Below the pieces are notes generated by a model that saw nothing but the letters and a program-made list of their open reading frames with translations, was not told the DNA's origin and ran no database searches. This document shows positions 27,126-34,258 of a stretch of DNA of 64,000 bases, in pieces. How positions within the stretch are numbered: the stretch's first letter is position 1; the number at the start of each line of letters is the position of its first letter. Made by a program: the position numbers and the translations under genes. Source of the DNA: CAZSWS01 sp964610765 (GTDB lineage Bacteria > Bacteroidota > Bacteroidia > Bacteroidales > Tannerellaceae); contig CAZSWS010000003.1 of NCBI GenBank assembly GCA_964610765.1, positions 17,520-81,519 of the forward strand, written 5' to 3'.

Positions 27126-28723
27126 TGATTGGCTGTTTTTTTCTTTCTTTTTCTACTTAATGTTTGAATACACTCCCTGCGCGGAATGATAACGGATACA
27201 CCCGTGTGATTGATTTCTTTACGAATGATGTTTTTAATCTCTTCGTAGTTCTTTCTCAAAGGAATAACGGTGTGCAAATGTTCAGGATCTACGCCGATAC
27301 CTAAACAGATGGATTCAATACGTCCTGTTCCGGCCGAATCTTGTCCTCCGGTCATACCGGTTGTCTCGTTGTCAGAGATGATGATGGTAATGTTCGAGTT
27401 CTCGTTGACGCAATCCAACAGACCGGTCATGCCTGAATGAGTGAATGTAGAGTCACCAATCACTGCAATGGCAGGGAATAAGCCGGCATCAGCCGCACCT
27501 TTAGCCATCGTGATAGAGGCACCCATATCTACACATGAGTCAATGGCGCGAAAGGGAGGGAGTGCACCTAGCGTATAGCAACCGATGTCACCAAATACTT
27601 TCGACATCTGGAATTCCAGCAATACTTCATTCAGAGCTTCATATACATCGCGATGCCCACAGCCTTTACAAAGAGCGGGTGGGCGAGGGGTGACAACTTC
27701 GGGTATGGTGTAAAAGCTTTCCATTGGTTTACCCAAGGCTTTACTTACTAAGTCCGGATTCAGTTCGCCATCTCTGCTTAAAGTGCCGTCCAGGCGGCCA
27801 TGAACTTTCAATCCGATACCCAGATATCCTTTTAGTTGTTCCTCAACTACCGGAGCTCCTTCTTCCAGAATAAGCAGTTCGTCGCATTCTTCTACCATAC
27901 GAAGGATGTGTTTGCGAGGTAGGGGATATTGGCATATTTTCAATACGGGATGTGTAAATCCATCGGGGTAGTTCTCAGAAAGGTAATTGAAAGCAATTCC
28001 GGTTGTGATGATGCCTAGACGCTTGTCTGAAGCATCAAAATATTGGTTATATGATGAGTCTTCAGCCGATTCCTCAAATACTTGCTGCATCTCCAACATC
28101 TTTTTATAACGCTTTTTGGCGATAGCCGGAAGAAGAACGAAACGCTGGCGAGCATCTTCTAGGACGGAAATAGTCTTTTCCGGTAATAATTCACGTGTTT
28201 CTACTCCTGCTCTTGAGTGTGCCATACGTGTTGTGATGCGTAGCAGGATGGGATAACCTAGTTTTTCAGACAATTCGAAGCCTTCATACACCATATCGTA
28301 GGCTTCCTGTTGATTGGAAGGTTCTAGCATCGGTATCATGGCGAAATTCCCGAAGAATCGATTATCTTGCTCGTTTTGAGACGAGTGCATTGAAGGGTCA
28401 TCGGCTGTGATAATGATAAGTCCTCCATTGATTCCGGTCATCGCTGCATTCATAAATGCATCTGCCGCCACATTTAGTCCTACGTGCTTCATGCAGCACA
28501 AAGCTCTTTTTCCGGCAAAGCTCATGCCTAATGCAGCCTCTAATGCTGTTTTTTCGTTGGTACTCCATTGGCTGTGGATACCCCTTTCTTGTGCAATAGA
28601 CGATTGTTGGATATATTCGGTAATCTCCGTCGAGGGAGTTCCGGGATAGGCATAAACGCCGGATAGTCCTGCGTCAATAGCCGCTTGTGCAATCGCTTCG
28701 TCTCCTAAAAACAAATGTTTCAC
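27122..28723 (-). CDS. iorA: Indolepyruvate ferredoxin oxidoreductase subunit alpha (lacking ferredoxin domain)
   Basis: A 533-aa subunit that starts KHLFLGDEAIAQAAIDAGLSGVYAYPGTPSTEI, the conserved POR alpha domain. The thiamine-diphosphate domain has CKGCGHRDVYEAL and GDIGCYTLG, then GDSTFTHSGMTGL with a Mg site. Archaeal IorA has a C-terminal 2[4Fe-4S] ferredoxin domain; here the protein ends shortly after the ThDP domain (IPRRECIQTLSRKRKKK), with no CxxCxxCxxxC pairs. The short form is, as I recall, usual in Bacteroides, so an external ferredoxin is probably used. It overlaps iorB by 4 bp. Confidence 0.95.
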   Translation of the reverse strand: MKHLFLGDEAIAQAAIDAGLSGVYAYPGTPSTEITEYIQQSSIAQERGIHSQWSTNEKTALEAALGMSFAGKRALCCMKHVGLNVAADAFMNAAMTGINGGLIIITADDPSMHSSQNEQDNRFFGNFAMIPMLEPSNQQEAYDMVYEGFELSEKLGYPILLRITTRMAHSRAGVETRELLPEKTISVLEDARQRFVLLPAIAKKRYKKMLEMQQVFEESAEDSSYNQYFDASDKRLGIITTGIAFNYLSENYPDGFTHPVLKICQYPLPRKHILRMVEECDELLILEEGAPVVEEQLKGYLGIGLKVHGRLDGTLSRDGELNPDLVSKALGKPMESFYTIPEVVTPRPPALCKGCGHRDVYEALNEVLLEFQMSKVFGDIGCYTLGALPPFRAIDSCVDMGASITMAKGAADAGLFPAIAVIGDSTFTHSGMTGLLDCVNENSNITIIISDNETTGMTGGQDSAGTGRIESICLGIGVDPEHLHTVIPLRKNYEEIKNIIRKEINHTGVSVIIPRRECIQTLSRKRKKKTANQ

Positions 28724-28915
28724 GTTACTCTATTTTTTGAATTATATACTCGTATTAGTCTCTCTTCCTTTGCTTATCCAATGCGGACCGAGGAATAGAT
28801 TCTTGCAAAGATAGCTTTTTATGACTTATACGTAACCTTCTAAGAGCTTTTCTCTTATGAATAAAGTGAATTTGTTTAAGATGACTTAGGAATAATTCGT
28901 TGTTGAAAGAGTGAT

Positions 28916-29446
28916 TTACAAACTGAAATGATAGCTAATCCCGTAAAAAATATTGTTTCCGTAAGGAGAATAGCTGTCTTGAACAATGTCGTAATAGATG
29001 CTAGCCATTAAAGGACCGATGCGGAGTCCGGCGCCTACTAAAACACTGGGGATTAATTTATTTTCATCTACATCTAGGGCATTTATTTTTCGGCTCATGC
29101 CATTTATTTCCGGCTGAACAGACAATACCAAGTAGTTTAGTACGGTATATCGACCATATACATTAAATCCAAAGTAGTTTCGTTTTTCCGTTATTTTACT
29201 GCCTTCTGCCGGATGCCAGCTGTCTTTAAAATACGTGTATGAAATACCCGCACCTGCATTAAAGTTATTCGTGAAGTTATAGCCCACTTGGGGGGAAACA
29301 TCAATCATGGTATAGTTGCCAAACTGCATACCAATATTCCCACCAAAAGTAAGTTTGCGGAGGTCAAACTTGTTGTCAGACGATGACTGAGCCATCAGCC
29401 CCACAGAAAACAACATCAAAGAAAGAAAAAGAACTACTCGTTTCAT
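28916..29446 (-). CDS. Small outer-membrane beta-barrel protein
   Basis: About 176 aa from the ATG at 29446 (a GTG/ATG further out at 29470 adds 8 unlikely residues). A signal peptide is followed by alternating strands with aromatic girdles (YFGFNVYGRYTVLNYLVLSVQPEI), ending SYHFSL with a terminal aromatic, as in barrel proteins recognised by BAM. It resembles the eight-stranded OmpW/porin-family domains annotated in Bacteroidetes. Function is unknown. It is monocistronic. Confidence 0.8.
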   Translation of the reverse strand: MKRVVLFLSLMLFSVGLMAQSSSDNKFDLRKLTFGGNIGMQFGNYTMIDVSPQVGYNFTNNFNAGAGISYTYFKDSWHPAEGSKITEKRNYFGFNVYGRYTVLNYLVLSVQPEINGMSRKINALDVDENKLIPSVLVGAGLRIGPLMASIYYDIVQDSYSPYGNNIFYGISYHFSL

Positions 29447-29544
29447 ATCGTGTACATTTATAATTATCAACTGTTTTATTTATAACATAATCCACCCCAA
29501 CTCTGTTCAAAAAAAAGGAAGAGTATGATAACCAACATGAAAAA

Positions 29545-29855
29545 TTACAATTTAACGTTGGTAATGTTAATCAATCTATAGTCTTTGTTTGAAAACACAC
29601 GCTCTCTATTTCTCATTAATAGTATTGATGGTATATCAGTTTTTACACTTTCTATAATTCCAAGTTTATACATAGTAGAGAATAGCAATGTTTCCTTTTC
29701 TTTCAAAGAACTCAGGTTGGCCTCTGTACTAAATGAATTTATCATATGTTGAAGTATCCATTGCAAACATTCTTTTGTCAAAAAGATTAAGCCCAACAAC
29801 TTTACTTCCCCCCCCCTAAAAAAATGTACTTACATAATTTATAAAGCTGCTTCAT
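29545..29855 (-). pseudogene. Frameshifted N-terminal remnant, probably a radical-SAM peptide maturase
   Basis: An ATG at 29855 opens a frame that runs into a tract of nine G (plus-strand C, 29808-29816) and stops at once. Dropping one G would continue it as SKVVGLNLFDKRMFAMDT. A second shift near 29730 leads into the open frame NLSSLKEKETLLF, STMYKLGIIE, RNRERVFSNKDYRL, which stops at 29545. The order (KYIF, GLNLFDKRMFAMD, MYKLGIIE, VFSNKDYRL followed by where INPT-CN would come) recalls the leader-binding N-terminus of Bacteroidales SPASM maturases; the radical-SAM core is missing. The family call is from pattern memory. The G tract may be a true slippery tract or a read error. Confidence 0.45.
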
Positions 29856-29874
29856 AAATCGCTTACCCCCAAGC

Positions 29875-31368
29875 TTATTTTATTAACTCATCGAGAACTT
29901 TTTCCAGCTCGTTGATCCGGCTTGGGCGAGGGAGGTTCTTATGAAGGACTTTTCCGTCGGGAGATAAAAGGAAATATCGTGGAATGCTTTGCATGCCTTC
30001 TCCGGCATAAACCTTCTCGTTTAGATCTTTTTTAAATTCTTCGGAAGCACGTAGGTTGAAGCCGGACAATTGAAATCCATCTACGCGCTTTCTCCATTCA
30101 TCGTCTAAATGTTCTTTGTCGATAGATATAAACACATTAACAATGGTGTCATAATCTTCTAAAAGCTCACTTAGTTTTTCGTGGTGCTTAAACTCCATTA
30201 TGCAAGGCATGCACCAAGTTGCCCATAAGTCAACAAAAGCATAATTTCCTTGGATGCCGGGCTGATTGCTCAGTGCTGCTACTGAGTTGATGTCATCTGT
30301 ATCTAGGAAAATGACTTTTTGTTCTCTTTCTTCACTCCATACCTGTTCTTTCTCTTTGCTTTTCTCTACAATCTGATGAATGGTAGTTATATATTCGCTA
30401 TCCGGTTTTTTATCTGAAAGGAAACCAAGCATTTTATTAAGGTCAAAATAATCATACATAAATATCAACTGTTGCATAGCGATTTTACCAAACAATGCTA
30501 CTTGTAAACTCTCCGGGGCAAACAGTATAAATGCCCATTTTCCAAACGTATCTATGTCATGCCCCTGGGTTAGCTTGTCTTTTTCATCCTGTGTCAAGCT
30601 TCTATACCTAAGTGCATAGTAATCTGTTAGAAAAGATGCGTAGGGATATTTCAATGTTTCTTGGTTTATAAATTCACTATCTAGCATATGGTTATCCATA
30701 TACTTGAAAATCATATCTCTCTCGGATGTTTTTAAATCCCTTTTGATGATTCTTCCTCGTAATAGATTTGTAAGCAGTGCGTCCAGTACATTATAATATC
30801 CATATTCTAAATCAGTAGTTAGTTTTTCTTTAAAGGCAGGAGTAATTTCTTTTTCATGAAGGAGTTTATCTAGTTTTTCTTTATAATTAGCCCGCTTAAT
30901 TTCCTCTAGTTCATTCTCCATATCTTCTATCACCAAGTCATTGTTTTTATAAGCATCAAAAATGGGATTAATAAGCTCTATGAGATGAGCTAAGCTCCCT
31001 TTGTTATACTGTTCCTTTAGAAAAGTCTGCCCGGCGGCATTGTCTCCCTCAAAGTAGAAACGACCTTCTTGATAATTAACCTGAATATCATCATCGCCAA
31101 CCAGTAGTAAGTCAAACTTTGAATCATCAGCTCCTTTAAAGTGTATAAAAGCATAGTCATCAATAGCGATTGATATTTCAGTAGGCTTTTCAGAACTGAG
31201 TATGAGTTTTTTAGATGCATAAAGAGAGTTGTAGTTGCCATCAATAGGTTTGAAGACATCTAGCACATACGTTGTGTCAGAATAGAAAGTGATTTTTGAT
31301 TGTGAATGCCCCTCAAAATAACTTGAAACGCATAATGTAGCAATTATCAAAAATAGGTTCAATCTCAT
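29875..31368 (-). CDS. Large TlpA-like thioredoxin-domain protein
   Basis: A 497-aa protein with a signal peptide (cut near GHSQ). Residues 25-340 are beta-rich then helical with no clear motif, as in the DUF4369 or TlpA-associated N-domains of Bacteroidetes. The C-terminal thioredoxin domain has WATWCMPC (CxxC near residue 384) and cis-Pro in SIPRYFLLSPDG. It is expected to act as a periplasmic disulfide reductase. The tail of a second, broken TlpA-type gene lies directly upstream, and a broken maturase remnant lies downstream. TlpA genes often accompany radical-SAM RiPP clusters in Bacteroidales, so this may be a survivor of such a cluster. Confidence 0.85.
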   Translation of the reverse strand: MRLNLFLIIATLCVSSYFEGHSQSKITFYSDTTYVLDVFKPIDGNYNSLYASKKLILSSEKPTEISIAIDDYAFIHFKGADDSKFDLLLVGDDDIQVNYQEGRFYFEGDNAAGQTFLKEQYNKGSLAHLIELINPIFDAYKNNDLVIEDMENELEEIKRANYKEKLDKLLHEKEITPAFKEKLTTDLEYGYYNVLDALLTNLLRGRIIKRDLKTSERDMIFKYMDNHMLDSEFINQETLKYPYASFLTDYYALRYRSLTQDEKDKLTQGHDIDTFGKWAFILFAPESLQVALFGKIAMQQLIFMYDYFDLNKMLGFLSDKKPDSEYITTIHQIVEKSKEKEQVWSEEREQKVIFLDTDDINSVAALSNQPGIQGNYAFVDLWATWCMPCIMEFKHHEKLSELLEDYDTIVNVFISIDKEHLDDEWRKRVDGFQLSGFNLRASEEFKKDLNEKVYAGEGMQSIPRYFLLSPDGKVLHKNLPRPSRINELEKVLDELIK

Positions 31369-31370
31369 AG

Positions 31371-31500
31371 TTATTTTGTTATCAATGATTCTAATTTTTC
31401 ATCTAGTGTGTGTGGGCTTTGTATTTCAAGAATACTGCCTTTTTTATCAAAAAAGAACTTTATGCGGAATTTTGATAACATCAAATATAATTGCTTTCTC
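31371..31500 (-). pseudogene. C-terminal remnant of a TlpA-type thioredoxin gene
   Basis: Just upstream of the intact TlpA gene, two overlapping minus-strand frames together read KAIIFDVIKIPHKVLF and DKKGSILEIQSPHTLDEKLESLITK. The first holds the cis-Pro loop and the second the last strand and helix of a thioredoxin fold. They are joined by a frameshift in the T-rich run near 31445-31452. The remnant ends with TAA 3 bp before the ATG at 31368. The N-terminal CxxC part is gone. It probably arose by deletion in a tandem TlpA pair. Confidence 0.6.
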
Positions 31501-31810
31501 TTAATTATGTGATTTAAATGCTATGTTTTTCAGCAGGTTATATGATGAAATATATTGTAATTGCTATCAATATAGTTTGTTCTATCCTTTTATTGAATGC
31601 CTACAGCATTCGAAGTCTTGTGTGTGGGGGGGCTATTTCTACCTATATGTCATCTCTACGAGATAAAGAGGGTGGTGTTTTTTTTATGCTCTAGGTAGTA
31701 TCCTATATACATGAAATCGAACATGTTCAATGAATACTATAAAAAGAATCGGAGTTTAAAGAGTCAACCTAATTCAATGAGCCCAGTATTTTATTCTTTT
31801 AGATAGGGGG

Positions 31811-31910
31811 AACTAATCGGCTCACAGCTGTGAGCCGATCGGTCCACAACTGTGAGCCAATCAGTCCACAGCTGTGAGCTAACCGGTCCACAGCTGTGAG
31901 CCGATTAGTT
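31811..31910. repeat. Intergenic tandem-palindrome element, copy 2
   Basis: Four tandem units of 22 bp (31816-31837, 31838-31859, 31860-31881, 31882-31903), each a near-palindrome centred on CACAGCTGTG. The first 20 and last 20 bases (31811-31830 and 31891-31910) are exact inverted repeats, with outer arms AACTAA / TTAGTT. The same outer arms bound the palindromes at 5122-5225. There are no spacers and no flanking gene. The surrounding 31501-32229 holds a 7-G tract and a weak 50-codon plus-strand frame, but no gene I can support. Confidence 0.85.
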
Positions 31911-32229
31911 GAATAGGGAAAGTTCAATAAATAGGCATGAAGTTATGAGGAGAAATGACTATTGAATCTGATAATAGCTCGCGTGAAGTATCTGGTTCGT
32001 AGGGGTTTGTCCGTTCATGATTAGGCTGTAGGATGGTTTTTTGGTCATGTCATTTTTTAAACGTTTAACTATTGATAGTTGGCGAGTGTCAACCAAAGTA
32101 GAATTTACAAACAGGAGGTGTCAACCTAAAGCGTTTCATCTAATTTCTGAAGAGGACTTCTTAGGAGCTCATTTATATAGCCGAACTTTCCCGAGGAGAA
32201 AATAGATTATGAACTTTTCTAAGTACTCG

Positions 32230-32260
32230 TTTGTCTTTTTGAATAAAAACATTACCTTTG
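32230..32260 (+). promoter_or_regulatory. Promoter of tRNA-Arg
   Basis: A textbook Bacteroidetes promoter: TTTG at 32230-32233, 19-bp spacer, TACCTTTG at 32253-32260, 20 bp ahead of the tRNA. Confidence 0.85.
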
Positions 32261-32280
32261 CACCGCATAAAATAAGGTAA

Positions 32281-32354
32281 GGTCGGGTAGCTCAGCTGGA
32301 TAGAGCAACAGCCTTCTAAGCTGTGGGTCCTGGGTTCGAATCCCAGCCTGATCA
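32281..32354 (+). tRNA. tRNA-Arg (anticodon TCT)
   Basis: Acceptor stem GGTCGGG / CCTGATC (two G-U pairs) with discriminator A; D arm TAGCTCAGCTGGATAGAGCA; anticodon loop CTTCTAA; T arm TGGGTTCGAATCCCA. It marks the left edge of the accessory island and is the likely integration target. Confidence 0.97.
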
Positions 32355-32369
32355 CAAAGTACCAAAAGC

Positions 32370-32400
32370 AAAGGCAGTCTAAAAGGCTGCTTTTCTTGTT
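32370..32400 (+). terminator. Terminator of tRNA-Arg
   Basis: AAAGGCAG pairs with CTGCTTTT (one G-U) over loop TCTAAAAGG; TTTTCTTGTTTT follows. Confidence 0.75.
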
Positions 32401-32477
32401 TTAAACCCCTTTGATGTGAGATGATCGTCATTCTCACGCAAACATGAGAACGCCCGAAACTACATGAAAAATCAATA

Positions 32478-32519
32478 TTTTGTTACCAAATAAAGAAAAG
32501 TAACAAAAGCGGTAACAAA
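32478..32519. repeat. Arm-type repeats beside tRNA-Arg (possible integrase binding sites)
   Basis: GTAACAAAA occurs at 32500-32508, its exact reverse complement at 32478-32486, and GGTAACAAA at 32511-32519 (inverted to TTTGTTACC at 32479-32487). Such clustered short repeats next to a tRNA 3' end and just before an integrase start are typical of tyrosine-recombinase arm sites. Confidence 0.5.
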
Positions 32520-32552
32520 TAATTTTACGCCTTTGTATAAAAGCATAAACAC

Positions 32553-32604
32553 ATGAAAGACTATTCGATACGTTTTGTTTACGACCGAAAAAACGAGACC
32601 AGAT
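32553..32604 (+). pseudogene. 5' stub of a tyrosine site-specific integrase gene
   Basis: ATG at 32553 reads MKDYSIRFVYDRKNETR, which closely resembles the opening of the arm-binding domain of Bacteroides phage-type integrases (basic, FVYDRK). After about 17 codons the similarity stops and a different gene's 3' end begins in another frame. The rest of the integrase is absent. Position directly after a tRNA fits a decayed integrative element. The assignment rests on a short match. Confidence 0.5.
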
Positions 32605-32799
32605 TTTCCTTACCTATGCGAACCCGTTTTTGCTACGTTGTTTGCTTTCTTCCTATTGAATGAAGATATAACACAAAGAACAATTATTGGTGGTTCGTTG
32701 ATTATATCTGCCATGTTGGTTTCTGAAGTAAACCTAACTCCAATGTTTAAACAAGCTTGGAACAGGGCAGCCCTTGTGTTAAATAAATTATCTAATTAA
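32605..32799 (+). pseudogene. 3' remnant of an EamA/DMT transporter gene
   Basis: The frame reads YLCEPVFATLFAFFLLNEDIT, then IIGGSLIISAMLVSEV, the last two transmembrane segments of EamA-type drug/metabolite transporters (PVFA-LNE-IIG pattern). A full protein has about ten segments; only 60-70 residues remain, and no start for them exists apart from the integrase stub. It is a junction left by recombination or deletion. Confidence 0.65.
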
Positions 32800-32877
32800 A
32801 TCACTTCTATAGAGCCATCACTCAAATGAAAAAAATCATCATTTATATCAGTTTATATAAAAAGGGAGTGTGGATAT

Positions 32878-33894
32878 TTACTTCTCAATAAAGTATTGTT
32901 TGTAGCCATTGTGCAACCTTTCCTCTATTTTATTTATGAGAAATTGGGGTTGAATAACTTTAACACTGTCAGCATAAGAAAGAATAAAATGCTCAAGTTC
33001 ATAATTGACGACCAAGTTTAATCTGACTTCTAAAGTTTCTGAATCTATCCATCGATGTTTTTGATAGCCATGAATGGGCTTAGAGCTTATATAATGTCCG
33101 GTTTTTCCATAAAAATGAAGAATAACCTCTACCGCTTTCTCTCCTTCGGGCTTGGTGACTCCAATTAGGTCATCGAAATAGTCATTCCAATCAATTTGAA
33201 TATTCGGAGAATAAGTTTCATTGACCTCTGATATACTAATAATCCTATCCAAAGAAAGGTTCCAGTCATATTTATGAACACTTGGATTATAGCCAAACAG
33301 AAACCAGCGATTGTTATATTGCTTCAAATAATAGGGATGGATGATTAAGCACATTTTACTTTCAAATGCTTGCAAATATTCAATTTGTAAAACTTTCTTG
33401 TAGAGTATAGCATTGTATATTATCCCAACATACTCCAATCCCCTCAAATCTTGATTATTATCAAACTCCATGATTACATCAGATAGCTTTGAACTGTCAC
33501 CTATCGTGAGTTTGGGAAGCAAGTCTTGCATCCATTCAAATTGAGGCATTCCTTTAAATTGAGAAATAGTATTTATCGATACCAATAGCCGACTTATATC
33601 AGTCTCATTCAAAGGCATATTGTTGATGGAAAAAGAGCTGTCAGCATACTGATAGTAAACTCTTCGACCTTCTTTTTGTCTAAGTAATTCAACAGACCAT
33701 CCTTCTGCGCTTTCCATAAAATTAATATCATCAAAAATCTGACGACGGCTAATTCCTTTAGAATTTGGATCGATCTCCATTAAAACATTATCACATTCAG
33801 CGATAAGATCCTCTATGAAATATCTTTTTCCACTATTTCTAAAACATTTATCAAGAATTTGGTAGCGCAACTGAGCATTTTTATTTGTAGCCAT
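32878..33894 (-). CDS. WYL-domain transcriptional regulator
   Basis: A 338-aa cytoplasmic protein. An N-terminal winged helix (residues 5-80, with ISRRQIFDDINFMES as the recognition region) is followed by a WYL domain near 165-235 (IEYLQAF, HPYYLKQYNNRWFLFGYN, LSLDRI) and a C-terminal WCX-like part (EVILHFYG, EVRLNLVVN). WYL proteins of the BrxR/CapW kind repress defence operons and sense nucleic acid ligands. It is divergent from the retron operon, and a perfect 7-bp dyad lies between the two starts (33945-33963), so it probably controls that operon. Ligand and sign of control are not known. Confidence 0.9.
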   Translation of the reverse strand: MATNKNAQLRYQILDKCFRNSGKRYFIEDLIAECDNVLMEIDPNSKGISRRQIFDDINFMESAEGWSVELLRQKEGRRVYYQYADSSFSINNMPLNETDISRLLVSINTISQFKGMPQFEWMQDLLPKLTIGDSSKLSDVIMEFDNNQDLRGLEYVGIIYNAILYKKVLQIEYLQAFESKMCLIIHPYYLKQYNNRWFLFGYNPSVHKYDWNLSLDRIISISEVNETYSPNIQIDWNDYFDDLIGVTKPEGEKAVEVILHFYGKTGHYISSKPIHGYQKHRWIDSETLEVRLNLVVNYELEHFILSYADSVKVIQPQFLINKIEERLHNGYKQYFIEK

Positions 33895-33944
33895 AGTAGA
33901 AGCTTAATGATTCAATAACAAAGAAAAAGAAAATAATGTATATT

Positions 33945-33963
33945 TGTGCAGAAAGACTGCACA
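33945..33963. promoter_or_regulatory. Dyad between WYL gene and retron, probable operator
   Basis: TGTGCAG, five bases, CTGCACA: a perfect inverted repeat placed where the -33 element of the retron promoter would be (-7 element at 33973-33980). A bound dimer would block RNA polymerase. Confidence 0.6.
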
Positions 33964-33972
33964 GAAACGATA

Positions 33973-33980
33973 TATCTTTG
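33973..33980 (+). promoter_or_regulatory. -7 element of the retron operon
   Basis: TATCTTTG matches TAnnTTTG. No TTTG is found at the standard distance; the dyad occupies that place. Transcription would begin about at 33986, the first base of the a1 repeat. Confidence 0.6.
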
Positions 33981-33985
33981 TATTC

Positions 33986-34241
33986 AAGTTCTTTGAAATA
34001 CTTACTTTAAACTTTTGACAGTTGCTAACTGTCATGGTCTTTATGACTATGAAAATCGGTTAGTAGTTATGAGCATGCTCATAACTGAATGTTAAATTGT
34101 TATGATTTTAGGATTGATGTATAGGTCTTAAAAATAACAAGTTATATTTATTATTATGCTCATTACTCCTCATTCATATATTGAGTGTTAATGATCAAGC
34201 ACATAAATAAAGAAAACCAGAAGTAAGTATTCAAAGAACTT
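33986..34241 (+). ncRNA. Retron non-coding RNA (msr-msd) with a1/a2 repeat
   Basis: The gene-free stretch ahead of the reverse transcriptase is bounded by an inverted repeat: a1 33986-34006 and a2 34222-34241, complementary at 20 positions with one bulged A. Inside, the order is retron-like. Two short hairpins come first (8-bp stem 34016-34034, and a 7-bp stem with one G-U overlapping it, 34033-34051). They are followed by a perfect 22-bp palindrome (34065-34086), a 10-bp stem with one mismatch (34129-34150), and a hairpin at 34160-34194 (6-bp plus 4-bp stems). The RT start lies 17 bp beyond a2. The msr/msd boundary and branching G cannot be fixed by eye; the span of 256 nt is at the long end for retrons. 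Confidence 0.8.
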
Positions 34242-34258
34242 TTATAAAATAAAAAAAG

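Noticed and set aside
31542..31694. A 50-codon plus-strand frame with a hydrophobic start (MMKYIVIAINIVCS)
   Set aside because: No homology I recognise, weak context, and it crosses a G7 tract; it could be chance in AT-rich DNA, although a small exported peptide cannot be excluded.
31816..31903. Four regular 22-bp repeats that might suggest a small CRISPR array
   Set aside because: The units are directly adjacent with no spacers, each is a palindrome, and no cas gene is in the window.
32173..32437. Minus-strand frames of about 60 residues across tRNA-Arg
   Set aside because: They are antisense to the tRNA and its flanks; such frames recur at tRNA genes and are not coding.
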